Shown here: piece by piece, positions 26,839-34,983 of the stretch
Layout of the letters: every line of letters starts with the position of its first letter
Numbering within the stretch: the first letter of the stretch is position 1
Source of the DNA: Paenibacillus radicis (ex Xue et al. 2023)
GTDB lineage: Bacteria > Bacillota > Bacilli > Paenibacillales > NBRC-103111
Assembly (NCBI RefSeq): GCF_024722015.1
Contig: NZ_JANQBD010000001.1
Span: 310,001 to 374,000, forward strand
Length of the DNA: 64,000 nucleotides
Direction: 5' to 3'
Translations under genes and position numbers: made by a program
Notes under the pieces: generated by a model
Told to the model about the DNA's origin: nothing
Databases searched by the model: none
The model's input: the letters and a program-made list of their open reading frames with translations, nothing else

Positions 26839-27081
26839 ATGTCAGTCCTATCAAACTATAAGAAATGCAAGATGCACCTAAATAAATATGTATCAATTAA
26901 AACGAAACGCGGTACTTACCGAGGTCGAATTGTCAAAGTAGATAAGAAAAAAGTGTACCTGAAAGTTACATCATTCAGGGACGGTAAACAAGCGCATACT
27001 TCCTTCTTCCCTTTCATCCTTCCTCTTGTACTCTTCGATTTGCTTGTGATTGTTCTGCTGGAAGGCAGACGTAGATGGTAA
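26839..27081 (+). CDS. Small basic membrane protein with SH3/Sm-like N-terminus
   Basis: Eighty residues of unknown function. Residues 15-45 (KYVSIKTKRGTYRGRIVKVD, then KKKVYLKV) look like a small beta-barrel of the SH3 or Sm type; residues 57-74 (FFPFILPLVLFDLLVIVLL) form one membrane helix; the end is GRRRW. ATG at 26839 follows GGGGGG. A strong terminator follows at 27121. Small proteins of this shape are common in Paenibacillus, but I know of no role. Confidence 0.6.
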   Translation: MSVLSNYKKCKMHLNKYVSIKTKRGTYRGRIVKVDKKKVYLKVTSFRDGKQAHTSFFPFILPLVLFDLLVIVLLEGRRRW

Positions 27082-27120
27082 CTATAGTATAGCAAGCAAC
27101 ATTGTTAAAAGAGCATAGCA

Positions 27121-27157
27121 AAACCCCGAGCGACTGCTTAGAAGTCGCTCGGGGTTT
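27121..27157. terminator. Bidirectional terminator between small protein and prohibitin genes
   Basis: AAACCCCGAGCGACT (27121-27135) pairs perfectly with AGTCGCTCGGGGTTT (27143-27157); T runs follow on both strands. It serves the convergent genes at 26839 and 27174. Confidence 0.85.
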
Positions 27158-27173
27158 TTTTCAGTTTAAATCG

Positions 27174-27998
27174 TTATTTCACGTTAATAAATGGGGTGGC
27201 TCCGCCTGTTACATTAGGTAACGCGCCATTCCATTTCTCAATGGCCTTTAACTGAGCTTCAATTTCTCTTAGCTTGATAAGCTCCGCGGTAACCTCTTGC
27301 TTCTGAAGTCTCAAAGCTTCTGCTTGAGCCTGAGCACGAGTAATTTCCTGCTCCTTCTCAATCTTGATCCGTTCCAGATCAAGCTTCGATTTAAGCGCTT
27401 GTTGTTCGGCAATTTGCTTCTGCTCAATAGCGCGATCGAATTCCTCCGAGAACTTAAATTCTGTAATATTAATCTCGTCGAGCACCATATTGTACAGTCC
27501 CAGCTTGGATGCCAATGCATCTTTTACCTTTGCACTAACCTCTGAACGCTTGGCAATGAGATCCTCTGCCGTGTACTGGGCTGTAATTCCCTTTAAAGCC
27601 TCGCTGATCGCCGGGTCAACAACACGTGCTTTATACTCCATACCTACCGTCCGGTAAAGATTGTTTACAGCAACACCGTCCAAATGGTAGTTCACAGCCA
27701 ATGTTGTAGTTACGGTTTGCAAGTCGCGGCTGGCGGACACCTGACTCGATTCAGCTTTTTGCACTCGAATTTCTACCGGAATTACTTTTTGAATAAAAGG
27801 TATTCTAAAATGCAGTCCTTCTTCTAATACCTGAGGCTGTACCGCCCCCAATTGCAATACAATACCACGATGACCCGCTTCAACAATAGTATAGGATTGA
27901 AACCCCAACAGAACAATAGCAACTACTACAATAAGACCTATAATGGATCTGGAAATGTTCTTTGGATTCGGATTCTGGACAACCGTTTCGCTACTCAA
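27174..27998 (-). CDS. Prohibitin-family (SPFH/Band 7) membrane protein
   Basis: Membrane scaffold protein. A membrane helix (SIIGLIVVVAIVLLGFQSYTIVEAG) is followed by the Band 7 domain (GHRGIVLQLGAVQPQVLEEGLHFRIPFIQ) and a coiled coil (KLDLERIKIEKEQEITRAQAQAEALRLQKQEV). The start is uncertain: the reading can extend to 28052, but GGGGAGG lies 9 bp before a TTG at 27998, which I prefer; this gives 274 residues. Bacterial prohibitins organise membrane proteins; no partner is encoded nearby. Confidence 0.85.
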   Translation of the reverse strand: MSSETVVQNPNPKNISRSIIGLIVVVAIVLLGFQSYTIVEAGHRGIVLQLGAVQPQVLEEGLHFRIPFIQKVIPVEIRVQKAESSQVSASRDLQTVTTTLAVNYHLDGVAVNNLYRTVGMEYKARVVDPAISEALKGITAQYTAEDLIAKRSEVSAKVKDALASKLGLYNMVLDEINITEFKFSEEFDRAIEQKQIAEQQALKSKLDLERIKIEKEQEITRAQAQAEALRLQKQEVTAELIKLREIEAQLKAIEKWNGALPNVTGGATPFINVK

Positions 27999-28187
27999 CC
28001 TAACCACCCTCCCCAACGCTTTAATCATGCTACGTTCTTCTATACGTAACAATAACGATTGCGTTTCGTGATATGGGCGGATACCGGGAAAATCAAACAG
28101 TAGTGCTATTGTTAGAACTAGCCGTTCTAGTCCATCTAGAAAAGATAATAGGATTAGTCACTCTAGATTATATGCATTCATTTGAAA

Positions 28188-28631
28188 TTAATTTTCAATA
28201 ATAATGCCGCTTAATTTGAGATTGACTTGGTTCGCAATTGTATCTCCCACCGGGCAGGTCTGTTCTAAAAACTGAACAAATTCTTCAACTGTATCTCTGG
28301 GTGCATCCGCTTTGATATGAAAGGTGTAACGAATATCCGAATAACCAGGACGGACATCTGATTTTTTAAAGAAGCCATCCAAGTCAAGATCGCCCTCTAC
28401 CTCTACCCAAAAATCATCGAGACGAATATTAAACTTTTTGGCATATACTCTTGCTACGATTGATTGGCATGCTCCCAACGCACCAAGCACGGCTTCCACA
28501 GGATTCATGCCCGTATCCGTTCCGCCTAAGCTTTTTGGTTCATCGATCGTAAATTCGAAATTTCTGGAACGTACTTTCACAACTACACCGTCTTGTAAAT
28601 GAGCTGTCGCTTTAAATGTTGTATTAGCCAT
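28188..28631 (-). CDS. OsmC/Ohr-family protein
   Basis: Thiol-dependent peroxidase fold, 147 residues. The two redox cysteines are C55 (LGACQSIVARVYA) and C126 (LEQTCPVGDTI), in the family's normal places. Proteins of this branch remove organic hydroperoxides or have unknown reductase roles. The ATG at 28631 follows AAGGAGGT. Monocistronic. Confidence 0.88.
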   Translation of the reverse strand: MANTTFKATAHLQDGVVVKVRSRNFEFTIDEPKSLGGTDTGMNPVEAVLGALGACQSIVARVYAKKFNIRLDDFWVEVEGDLDLDGFFKKSDVRPGYSDIRYTFHIKADAPRDTVEEFVQFLEQTCPVGDTIANQVNLKLSGIIIEN

Positions 28632-28780
28632 ATTAATACCTCCTTGGTTTATGTACCTATCATGAAAAATTATACCATATAATTCCTATGAAGTTACTTT
28701 TATTTGTGTAAACTTATACTTTCGTTATCTCTTAAAAAAATCACCATGCGGTGTTCTATGTTTATGCTTTCAATTAAAAA

Positions 28781-28804
28781 AGAGAGACTTTTTATAGTCT
28801 CCCT
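28781..28804 (-). terminator. Terminator after the Spo0E-like gene
   Basis: AGGGAGACT and AGTCTCTCT on the minus strand form a 9-bp stem with one mismatch, followed by TTTTTT. Confidence 0.7.
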
Positions 28805-28821
28805 AGCTTTAATGAATAAGT

Positions 28822-29010
28822 CTACTTCTGTGCCTGCCGTAAGTCGTTTAACTTTCGATCGAGAATTTCACTCAATTGTATCAAAATCGGATCTCGTAAA
28901 CTTCCGCTTTTCTCATATTCCTCAATCATGCATTTTTTCAAGGCATTAATCTCCGCCATAAGTAAAAATAAACGAACCCGTCGACGTTTCTGGTGTTTAG
29001 TTAATAGCAT
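28822..29010 (-). CDS. Spo0E-like sporulation regulatory protein
   Basis: Small helical protein of 62 residues related to the aspartyl-phosphate phosphatases that dephosphorylate Spo0A~P and delay sporulation. The hallmark is the second helix QLSEILDRKLNDL, equivalent to the SQELD signature, after a first helix INALKKCMIEEYEKSG. The signature serine-glutamate-leucine-aspartate is present as SEILD, a variation. I chose the ATG at 29010 behind GGGAGG instead of an in-frame start at 29040. It has its own terminator. Confidence 0.7.
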   Translation of the reverse strand: MLLTKHQKRRRVRLFLLMAEINALKKCMIEEYEKSGSLRDPILIQLSEILDRKLNDLRQAQK

Positions 29011-29369
29011 AACACATTCCTCCCTTGGATTTTCACGCAATCAAAATGGAGTTTCTTCTTTCGGTAACTGGCTGGCATCGTCTTTGTGACATTAGCCCCT
29101 GATAGTTTTGCGTCGCCATTTTTCAATGACTTTGCCTTTTCGTAAATTATGTGTTTGTACTGTAATTATATAACTTTTAGTATAACTTTTAATAGGCATA
29201 AATTACCAACTATTGAAATTTTCAAAGATATAATAGGGTACTTTTCTCTTAGAATTTACTATTGAGGTTTGCTTATATTTACTGGGTTGTACTATCACGG
29301 AAATCAAAAAATTACTTCTGGCGCTTTTAGCCTATGTCACCGAGGAGATCTGAATCCCCTCACTTTGAA

Positions 29370-29557
29370 ATAACTGGAATTGCTCCATATAATCTGCACA
29401 TTTCATCTCATAAATCTGATCTAGCTGGATTTTCTGGCGCTAAATCAGAGCTTTTACCCTCTTATGGGGTATTTCGGAGCAATTAGAGGTAGATTTTCCA
29501 GTAAAATAACCCATAACGGTACTTTAGGTCAAAATTAGCGTGAGGATTTCCAGTTAG
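29370..29557. repeat. Family A-related hairpin sequence (divergent copy)
   Basis: Bounded by TAACTGGAATTGCTCC on the left and GAGGATTTCCAGTTAG on the right, with TCGGAGCAATTAGAG and GATTTTCCAGTAAAAT inside. These phrases match the core of the family A element, but the flanks do not. It lies in a gap of about 1.35 kb (29011-30359) that otherwise holds a gene remnant, hairpins and no clear gene. Confidence 0.5.
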
Positions 29558-29624
29558 TCCCATACAATAAAGATCGACTTATGTGCTAATGATCAAAGAG
29601 CTGATTTTTGTGTAAAAAAAGTAT

Positions 29625-29838
29625 TTATTCGATATGATTTCCAACCTGCTCCTGCAGCAAGTCATGCGCATTCTGCAAGCTACCCGCAAGTCCCTTGTAC
29701 TAATCTTTTTGCGCCTTCCAGCATGTAGACTATCTGGCAACTGGCAGCTTTCTCCCCCCTGCTTATATGTGAACGAACAGAGTTTGTTGAAACACCGATA
29801 GCAGCTAAAATACTTTCAAGTAGATTATAAACCAAATG
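29625..29838 (-). pseudogene. Frameshifted remnant of a winged-helix (ArsR-like) regulator
   Basis: The minus strand reads HLVYNLLESILAAIGVSTNS, then VRSHISRGEKAASCQIVYML, then EGAKRLVQG, after which that frame stops. Shifting one frame near 29690 continues LAGSLQNAHDLLQEQ and VGNHIE to a stop at 29625. The helix-turn-helix-like GVSTNSVRSH and the IVYML strand resemble ArsR-type repressors. There is no start codon and one frame change, so it is not functional as it stands. Similarity is judged by eye only. Confidence 0.35.
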
Positions 29839-29965
29839 TTAGCTGTTTCCTCACCAGTTAATTTAACTTTCCTCCCTAAAAACCCTTATTTCTCCTATCC
29901 AACAAAAAAAGAGACCCGACAACGGGGCAGAGAAAATGCTTGATATATAGTATACTAATCCACCA

Positions 29966-29988
29966 AAACCCTTGTGTAACAAGGGTTT
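29966..29988. repeat. Hairpin AAACCCTTG-N5-CAAGGGTTT, family D copy 2
   Basis: Same perfect 9-bp stem as at 25139-25161 with loop TGTAA. No gene ends beside it. Confidence 0.45.
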
Positions 29989-30228
29989 CCCTCGTTCGCA
30001 TCGCGTTCTTATTTAAACTAATTTAATCACACTGATTGGGCTGCAAGGATGTTATCAACCTGAAACATTCTTAGTGCTATACGCTGGAGGTTGTATGCTT
30101 GGACAAGGTTCCATTCACGCCACGGCCCTCAATTTGCTGCTGTGTAATTTGATTGTGTGTCCTATATAGATGATTTCAACAATATGGCCAATATTTTTTT
30201 TCAAAATAACCGACTCCCAAAAAGCGGG

Positions 30229-30296
30229 CTTACGTTCCTATTTTACGCGAACATGCAATATTTTGAAAAAATAGTTTCGGCAAAATAGGAGCGACT
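30229..30296. repeat. Imperfect long inverted repeat
   Basis: TTACGTTCCTATTTTACGCGAA-like sequence (from 30229) pairs imperfectly with TTCGGCAAAATAGGAGCGACT (30276-30296) around an AT-rich loop. It looks like a dispersed palindromic element; no second copy was found in the window. Confidence 0.4.
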
Positions 30297-30320
30297 TCCG
30301 AATTGTTTCAAAACAAAAAA

Positions 30321-30349
30321 AAGCCCTCAATCCCGAAGGAGTGAGGGTT
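30321..30349. terminator. Terminator of the small secreted protein gene
   Basis: AAGCCCTCAATCC pairs with GGAGTGAGGGTTT around CGAA, with one mismatch and T runs on both strands. It lies 10 bp after the stop codon at 30360. Confidence 0.8.
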
Positions 30350-30359
30350 TTTGATACAT

Positions 30360-30710
30360 TTATGATGCATTTACTGTAACGATATAAAGGACAGTAGAGC
30401 GAGTGCTATCGGAGTATACGTAAAATGTTGCTATTCCAGCTGTCGTAGCAGTCACAAAACCACTTGAATTCCAATTCCATTGTCCTGTAGAGTTGCCATC
30501 CTTTGCATATTCATACCCCGGTGAGTAAGGCAACCGTATTGGTACTCCCACGTTGGCATACGTGTATAAAAATTGAACCGGACCTGCCGCTACCACAGGG
30601 GCAGGTGTAGAAGCATTTGCGACTGTTTCTTGTAAACCGATGCTAGCAATTATTGCTAGTCCAGTAACTCCAGTAATTAACATGCGTTTCAGAGACAACT
30701 TACGTTCCAT
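30360..30710 (-). CDS. Small secreted protein, possibly Ig-like fold
   Basis: 116 residues. A signal peptide (KRMLITGVTGLAIIASIGLQETVANAS) with likely cleavage after ANA or SIG is followed by about 80 residues rich in Tyr, Val, Thr and Ser. The end, GFVTATTAGIATFYVYSDST and VLYIVTVNAS, resembles the last strands of bacterial Ig-like (Big) domains. No enzyme motif. GGGAGG precedes the ATG. The 125 bp upstream are extremely AT-rich, which suggests a strong or foreign promoter. Function unknown. Confidence 0.65.
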   Translation of the reverse strand: MERKLSLKRMLITGVTGLAIIASIGLQETVANASTPAPVVAAGPVQFLYTYANVGVPIRLPYSPGYEYAKDGNSTGQWNWNSSGFVTATTAGIATFYVYSDSTRSTVLYIVTVNAS

Positions 30711-31108
30711 GTATAATTCCTCCCAAAAACTATTTTTTTATTACATCGAGCAATATACCATATATTTACATTATAGTAAACTATTAATATATTATTAATA
30801 TATTTACAATTAATATAATTAATGTAAATATTGAGCATGATAGCTCCCGATAGTGGTTAAATTTCCATTTTCCAGTCAATTCGGCCATCCAACACCGTGT
30901 TCAGGAATGCCAGCTCCGAAAGCGAACAGCGCGTTGACCTATGTCCACATAACAAAGAAGAAGAAGAACAAACAGCTAAACAATTTGCTCTTTTCGCTCC
31001 TTCGTCCCCAATCCGTCCCCAATAGTCATTTTTCGCTAAATTACCTTCCATGAAACCCTAATATATCATTTATATATCAAGCCTTTTTCTCCCATCCAAC
31101 AAAAAAGA

Positions 31109-31129
31109 GACCCGCCAACGGGGCGGGTC
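31109..31129 (-). terminator. Strong terminator with no identified upstream gene
   Basis: GACCCGCC-N5-GGCGGGTC is a perfect 8-bp GC-rich stem followed on the minus strand by TCTTTTTT. A decayed relative with the same flanks (CCAACAAAAAA, GAGACCCG, AACGGGGC) lies at 29901-29930. The only minus-strand ORF ending here (31131-31430) is not convincing, so it may end an untranslated RNA or be a repeat. Confidence 0.6.
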
Positions 31130-31309
31130 TTCAAGAGTTTATATTAAAAAGGGGGTCTTGGTTATTATAATACTCCCTAAACATGTTAAAACGATAACAG
31201 TAATATTTCAGTTGTGTAACAAATTTGAAAGCGCTACCCTCAACGCGTACATATCCCGTGCGCCCATTGCGGGGGCATGACGGTTGGCTCTCTAACTTGC
31301 TCATTTCAT

Positions 31310-31435
31310 TGATAACAGTTCTCTTTTTATTGATAACAATTATCGAATAATTGAGAAAACCTATCATATTCTTGATAAACCTTATCAAACCAGTGATAAA
31401 TCGTCTCAAATGGCTGAAAATCGCTATCATTTAAA
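31310..31435. promoter_or_regulatory. Array of six tandem 21-bp dyad units upstream of the CDF efflux gene
   Basis: TGATAA or a one-base variant begins every 21 bp at 31310, 31331, 31352 (TGAGAA), 31373, 31394 and 31415 (TGAAAA). Each is followed after three bases by a TTATCA-like complement, for example TGATAAACCTTATCA at 31373 and TGATAACAATTATCG at 31331. The 15-bp dyad TGATAA-N3-TTATCA has the size and outer bases of a Fur-type box. Spacing of 21 bp is two helical turns, so bound proteins would line up on one face. The array ends 4 bp before the -35 of the metal-efflux promoter. This reading is strong for the repeats, inferential for the regulator. Confidence 0.75.
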
Positions 31436-31439
31436 GTAT

Positions 31440-31468
31440 TTGCCAAAATTAAGACCTTGACGTATAAT
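31440..31468 (+). promoter_or_regulatory. SigmaA promoter of the CDF efflux gene
   Basis: TTGCCA (31440-31445), a 17-bp spacer and TATAAT (31463-31468). It lies 40 bp before the CDS start and directly after the 21-bp repeat array. Confidence 0.7.
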
Positions 31469-31508
31469 AATCCGGAGCAAAGAACAATTTCATATGGAGG
31501 TGATTTAT

Positions 31509-32459
31509 ATGTACGATTATCATCATTTACATCATGCCAAAGAACAAACCAAATCCAAAAAAACTTTATGGATTACTTTATTTTTAACCTTATTTTTTAC
31601 GATTGTTGAAATTATCGGAGGCTTAATCTCTAATTCCTTAGCCCTTCTATCCGACTCCGCTCATATGATATCCGATGTCCTAGCTCTTGGACTTAGCATG
31701 GTAGCTATTTATTTAGCGACAAGGCAGCCTAATGCCCGATTTACGTTCGGTTACTTACGATTTGAGATCGTAGCTTCCTTCTTGAATGGATTGGCCCTTG
31801 CCATCATATCCATCGGAATCTTCGTCGAAGGTATTCGCCGATTTTTCAATCCTGAACCTATTGACTTCCAGCTAATGCTCATCATTGCTTCTATCGGGTT
31901 TATTGTTAATCTGGTACTTACGCTTGTGCTCAGCCGCAGTATGAAGGAAGAAGAAAACTTGAATGTGCAGAGCGCTTTATGGCATTTCATTGGTGACTTA
32001 CTAAGCTCCGCTGGTGTTATACTTTCCGCTATTCTTATCTACTTTACTGGCCTGCTGTGGTTTGATCCGTTGATCAGTATGATCATTGGCGGTATTATCT
32101 TTGCCGGAGGCTGGAAGATCATTAAAGAGTCCTACCTCATACTAATGGAATCTGTCCCCTCCCGTTATGATCTCGATGAAGTCCGTCATGCAATAGCTGA
32201 GGTGGAGGGGGTCGAGGATGTTCACGAGATGCATCTCTGGGCCATTTCCTCGAACCATTTCTCACTAACCGCTCACGTGTTCATCAATGAAAATATTCAA
32301 CCGTTCTGCATCATTCTCGCTATTAATGAAACCTTGAAGGAGAAGTACGGGATCGAACATTCCACTATCCAGATGGAACACGCTACGATTCATCCTCACG
32401 GTGAATACGGCAAAGAATTTCTTCGCCATAAAGAAGAAGAGCTTTCTAATCATCACTAA
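31509..32459 (+). CDS. czcD: Cation diffusion facilitator (CDF) metal-efflux transporter, CzcD-like
   Basis: Proton-coupled exporter of divalent metal such as zinc, cobalt or cadmium; 316 residues. His-rich N-terminus (YDYHHLHHAKEQT), six membrane segments, metal-site residues in helix 2 (DSAHMISD) and helix 5 (HFIGDLLSS), and a C-terminal ferredoxin-like domain (about 210-295). The ATG at 31509 lies 8 bp behind GGAGGTG; an upstream ATG (31494) overlaps that site. Transcribed from a good promoter behind six repeated dyads that probably bind a metal sensor. Metal specificity cannot be read with certainty. Confidence 0.9.
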   Translation: MYDYHHLHHAKEQTKSKKTLWITLFLTLFFTIVEIIGGLISNSLALLSDSAHMISDVLALGLSMVAIYLATRQPNARFTFGYLRFEIVASFLNGLALAIISIGIFVEGIRRFFNPEPIDFQLMLIIASIGFIVNLVLTLVLSRSMKEEENLNVQSALWHFIGDLLSSAGVILSAILIYFTGLLWFDPLISMIIGGIIFAGGWKIIKESYLILMESVPSRYDLDEVRHAIAEVEGVEDVHEMHLWAISSNHFSLTAHVFINENIQPFCIILAINETLKEKYGIEHSTIQMEHATIHPHGEYGKEFLRHKEEELSNHH

Positions 32460-32471
32460 CATGAGTATGCT

Positions 32472-32516
32472 AAAAACCTCCAAACCCCTATATCTGAAGG
32501 GGTTGGAGGTTTTTCC
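32472..32516. terminator. Bidirectional terminator between czcD and the GH88 gene
   Basis: AAAAACCTCCAA with CCCCT pairs with AGGGG and TTGGAGGTTTTT (one bulged A). T runs on both strands serve both convergent genes. Confidence 0.88.
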
Positions 32517-32533
32517 TTTAGAGCTTAAGCCCA

Positions 32534-33661
32534 CTATTTTCTCTCGTACCAATAGCCTTGAATTCCTTTTTCCAATCGGACTAAAGCTTCCAAATAGTAA
32601 TAATCGCCCCAAATTACGTAGTCATCAGGGGATACGCCGCCGCGGACTGAATAAGATCCACGGTCTAACAGCCCTTCTGCATCAGGCTGTCCAACAGTCG
32701 AATAGCCTTTCACGAGGCCCTGCAAAGAACGCTGCAAACCATCCTGCAACAACTCACGGTCTGGATCACCTGCTTCCAGATGAGTCAACAGCTCGATAAT
32801 CCCTGCTGCTGTAATGGCTGAAGCTGAGCTATCCCGCTTGGTCTCCGAATTGATAGCAACATTGAAATCCCAATACACAACATCATCCTCAGGCAAACGT
32901 TCCAGAAAATAGTTGGCCAATCTTTTGGACGTTTCCAGGTACAAAGGATTTTTCGTATATCGATAGGATAACGCAAAACCGTAAATCCCCCATGCTTGCC
33001 CACGAGTCCATGTGGAACCATCAGAGTAGCCTTGATGCGTGCCGCCGCGAATAGCCTCACCCGTCTCTTGATCAAAGTAGAAGGTGTGATAGGAAGAATC
33101 ATCTCCCCGCACCAAGAAGCGCCGAGACTTGTCTGCATGAGCAACAGCAACCTCTTTATACTCGTCCTTGCCTGTTTGCTCATAAGCCCAGTACAGCAGC
33201 GGCAGATTCATTAAGCAATCTATAATAATGCGGCCCCCGTTTTCCGGATCGCCTTCAGGGCCCCATGCTTGAATATATCCACCCTTAGCTCTCCAACGTG
33301 ACATCAGTACATCGGCCGCTTGCAAGGTCAGCTGTCTGGCTTCTTCGTCACCCTCAATAATCCATTGTGCTTTAGAGGATAAAGAATATAAGAAGCCAAT
33401 ATCATGATGATCCAGCTTTGTATTCTTATCTAAGCGATTGCGGAAGCTTTCCACTGTTTTGTTGGCGGCTGCTTTGAATGCTTCGTCTCCGCTGTACTCA
33501 TAGCACAACCACAGGATACCCGACCAAAAACCGTCAGTCCACTCATTATTGTCGTTAAGCAGATACTTTCCATTCTCACCTACATGAGGGAATTGATCAC
33601 CGAACCGCTCGATGTTTTCCCTTGTTTTTTGCAAAGCTTGCTCAATAGCTTGTTTCCACAT
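32534..33661 (-). CDS. Glycoside hydrolase family 88 (unsaturated glucuronyl hydrolase type)
   Basis: Cytoplasmic enzyme that removes the unsaturated uronic acid left on oligosaccharides by polysaccharide lyases. 375 residues, an (alpha/alpha)6 barrel. The catalytic aspartate pair of the family aligns well: D87 in LDHHDIGF and D148 in IIIDCLMNLPLL, with the substrate block GYSDGSTWTRGQAWGIYGFALSYRYT. GH105 rhamnogalacturonyl hydrolases are related, but the DHHDIGF and STWTRGQAW blocks favour GH88. ATG at 33661. The LacI regulator 84 bp upstream in the same direction probably controls it. Confidence 0.88.
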   Translation of the reverse strand: MWKQAIEQALQKTRENIERFGDQFPHVGENGKYLLNDNNEWTDGFWSGILWLCYEYSGDEAFKAAANKTVESFRNRLDKNTKLDHHDIGFLYSLSSKAQWIIEGDEEARQLTLQAADVLMSRWRAKGGYIQAWGPEGDPENGGRIIIDCLMNLPLLYWAYEQTGKDEYKEVAVAHADKSRRFLVRGDDSSYHTFYFDQETGEAIRGGTHQGYSDGSTWTRGQAWGIYGFALSYRYTKNPLYLETSKRLANYFLERLPEDDVVYWDFNVAINSETKRDSSASAITAAGIIELLTHLEAGDPDRELLQDGLQRSLQGLVKGYSTVGQPDAEGLLDRGSYSVRGGVSPDDYVIWGDYYYLEALVRLEKGIQGYWYERK

Positions 33662-33744
33662 GTACCTATTCGCTCCTTCAATGTTAGATATATATTAAAA
33701 TGAACCGGAATACAGTCCATTTCAAGATGAATCAAATAACTCAC

Positions 33745-34806
33745 TTATTGAGACGTGGACATCCTTGGGATTAGAGTGAGCGGGATTTTCAACTCATGCT
33801 CATCAGGCTTTGGCTGCAAACTTCCGGATTCAACATCAATATCGCCAGCATCGATTGGTTCACCCAACTGACGCAGCATTAAATCGATCATTAACCGGGC
33901 TTGCTGATTGTAGGGAATGTCCAAAGTGGTCAGCTGCGGATAACAACTGCTGGACACGCTATCATTGTTAATGCCTGCAATTTTGTAATCCTTAGGTACA
34001 TGGTATCCTTGTTCCATCACAGCTGACATAAATCGCAAAGCAACCAAGTCGTCAAAAGCCAAAATGCCAATGGGGCCCAATCCCCCGCTTATTTCTTGAG
34101 TCATGCTAACAATGCTTTGAACATCATGCAGCCCTAATTCGATGACTTCGGAAATAACAGGAGCAGCTAACTCTATCAAGCCTTTTTTAAAGCCGATTAC
34201 TCTCTGCTCATTGACAGCATGCGCTCTCCCCGAGCTAAGGTAGAACAAGCTGCGGCAGCCCTGATCATATAAATGCTTAACCATCTCCACACAGCCACCG
34301 GCAAAATCAAGATTAACCGCACCAACCGCAATATCCTGAGGCCAATTCCAACCGTTGAACAAAACTAACGGGGTCCCCTCACCGACAATCTTTCGAGTAG
34401 TATCCGGAGACATAGCCAACCCATGGCAAAACAACCCGTCAACCCTGCGCTGCAGCAAAGCATCCAGATGCCTTTTCTCCACCTCGGAATCAAAGCCTCC
34501 CGCAGAAAATACGGATAAGTGATACCGCTGCTGATGCGCTGTACGTTCCATTTCCTCCGCAAGCCGTCCATAATACCCGATAAAACCAGGGACAATTAAC
34601 CCCAGCTCATTCGACTTCCGGCGGCTTAAATTAGCAGCCACGGCATTGCGGCGGTAACCAAGCTCTTCTGCAGCTTTCTCCACTTTGCGGATCGTTTCAT
34701 CTGCCATCGGAACGTTACGCCGGTTCAGCACATTCGAAACAGTAGCGATTGAGACAGCTGCTGCTTCTGCAATATCAACGATAGTAACCGTGCGTTTTTT
34801 ATTCAT
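33745..34806 (-). CDS. LacI-family transcriptional repressor
   Basis: Sugar-responsive repressor, 353 residues. N-terminal helix-turn-helix and hinge (VTIVDIAEAAAVSIATVSNV, LNRR), then a periplasmic-binding-protein-like effector domain ending with MLRQLGEPI. I chose the ATG at 34806 with AAAGGA upstream, which places the helix-turn-helix at the start as usual; the reading to 34842 runs through the operator. It precedes the GH88 gene and has a perfect palindromic operator just before its start, indicating autoregulation of the two-gene unit. Confidence 0.9.
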   Translation of the reverse strand: MNKKRTVTIVDIAEAAAVSIATVSNVLNRRNVPMADETIRKVEKAAEELGYRRNAVAANLSRRKSNELGLIVPGFIGYYGRLAEEMERTAHQQRYHLSVFSAGGFDSEVEKRHLDALLQRRVDGLFCHGLAMSPDTTRKIVGEGTPLVLFNGWNWPQDIAVGAVNLDFAGGCVEMVKHLYDQGCRSLFYLSSGRAHAVNEQRVIGFKKGLIELAAPVISEVIELGLHDVQSIVSMTQEISGGLGPIGILAFDDLVALRFMSAVMEQGYHVPKDYKIAGINNDSVSSSCYPQLTTLDIPYNQQARLMIDLMLRQLGEPIDAGDIDVESGSLQPKPDEHELKIPLTLIPRMSTSQ

Positions 34807-34826
34807 GGTTTGTATCCTTTTATCAT

Positions 34827-34858
34827 AGTTTAAACGTTTCAATTGAAACGTTTAAACT
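34827..34858. promoter_or_regulatory. 32-bp perfect palindromic operator, LacI type
   Basis: The sequence from 34827 to 34858 is a perfect palindrome. Each half contains TTTAAACGTTTC, that is the AAACGTTT core with central CG recognised by LacI-family proteins, so two operators may abut around AATT. It lies 20 bp before the repressor start codon. Confidence 0.75.
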
Positions 34859-34937
34859 AATTATATGCTTACTGGATTACGCGGTCAATACAGATTTTCA
34901 CAGCTCTAATTTTTTATCATTACAGCATACAAAAAAA

Positions 34938-34971
34938 AGCCCCAAATGGACTTCTAAAGTCCATTCGAGGC
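34938..34971 (-). terminator. Terminator of the sdhCAB operon
   Basis: AGCCTCGAATGGACTT and AAGTCCATTTGGGGCT form a stem with an internal mismatch, followed on the minus strand by a run of T. It lies 12 bp after the sdhB stop codon. Confidence 0.82.
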
Positions 34972-34983
34972 TCAAGGCTGCAA

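Noticed and set aside
30857..31051. 64-codon minus-strand ORF ending VLDGRIDWKMEI
   Set aside because: No support beyond length; no start signal or recognised family.
31131..31430. 99-codon minus-strand ORF across the 21-bp array
   Set aside because: Its N-terminal half is just the repeat array translated, no good ribosome site and no protein-like pattern. The terminator after it is noted separately.
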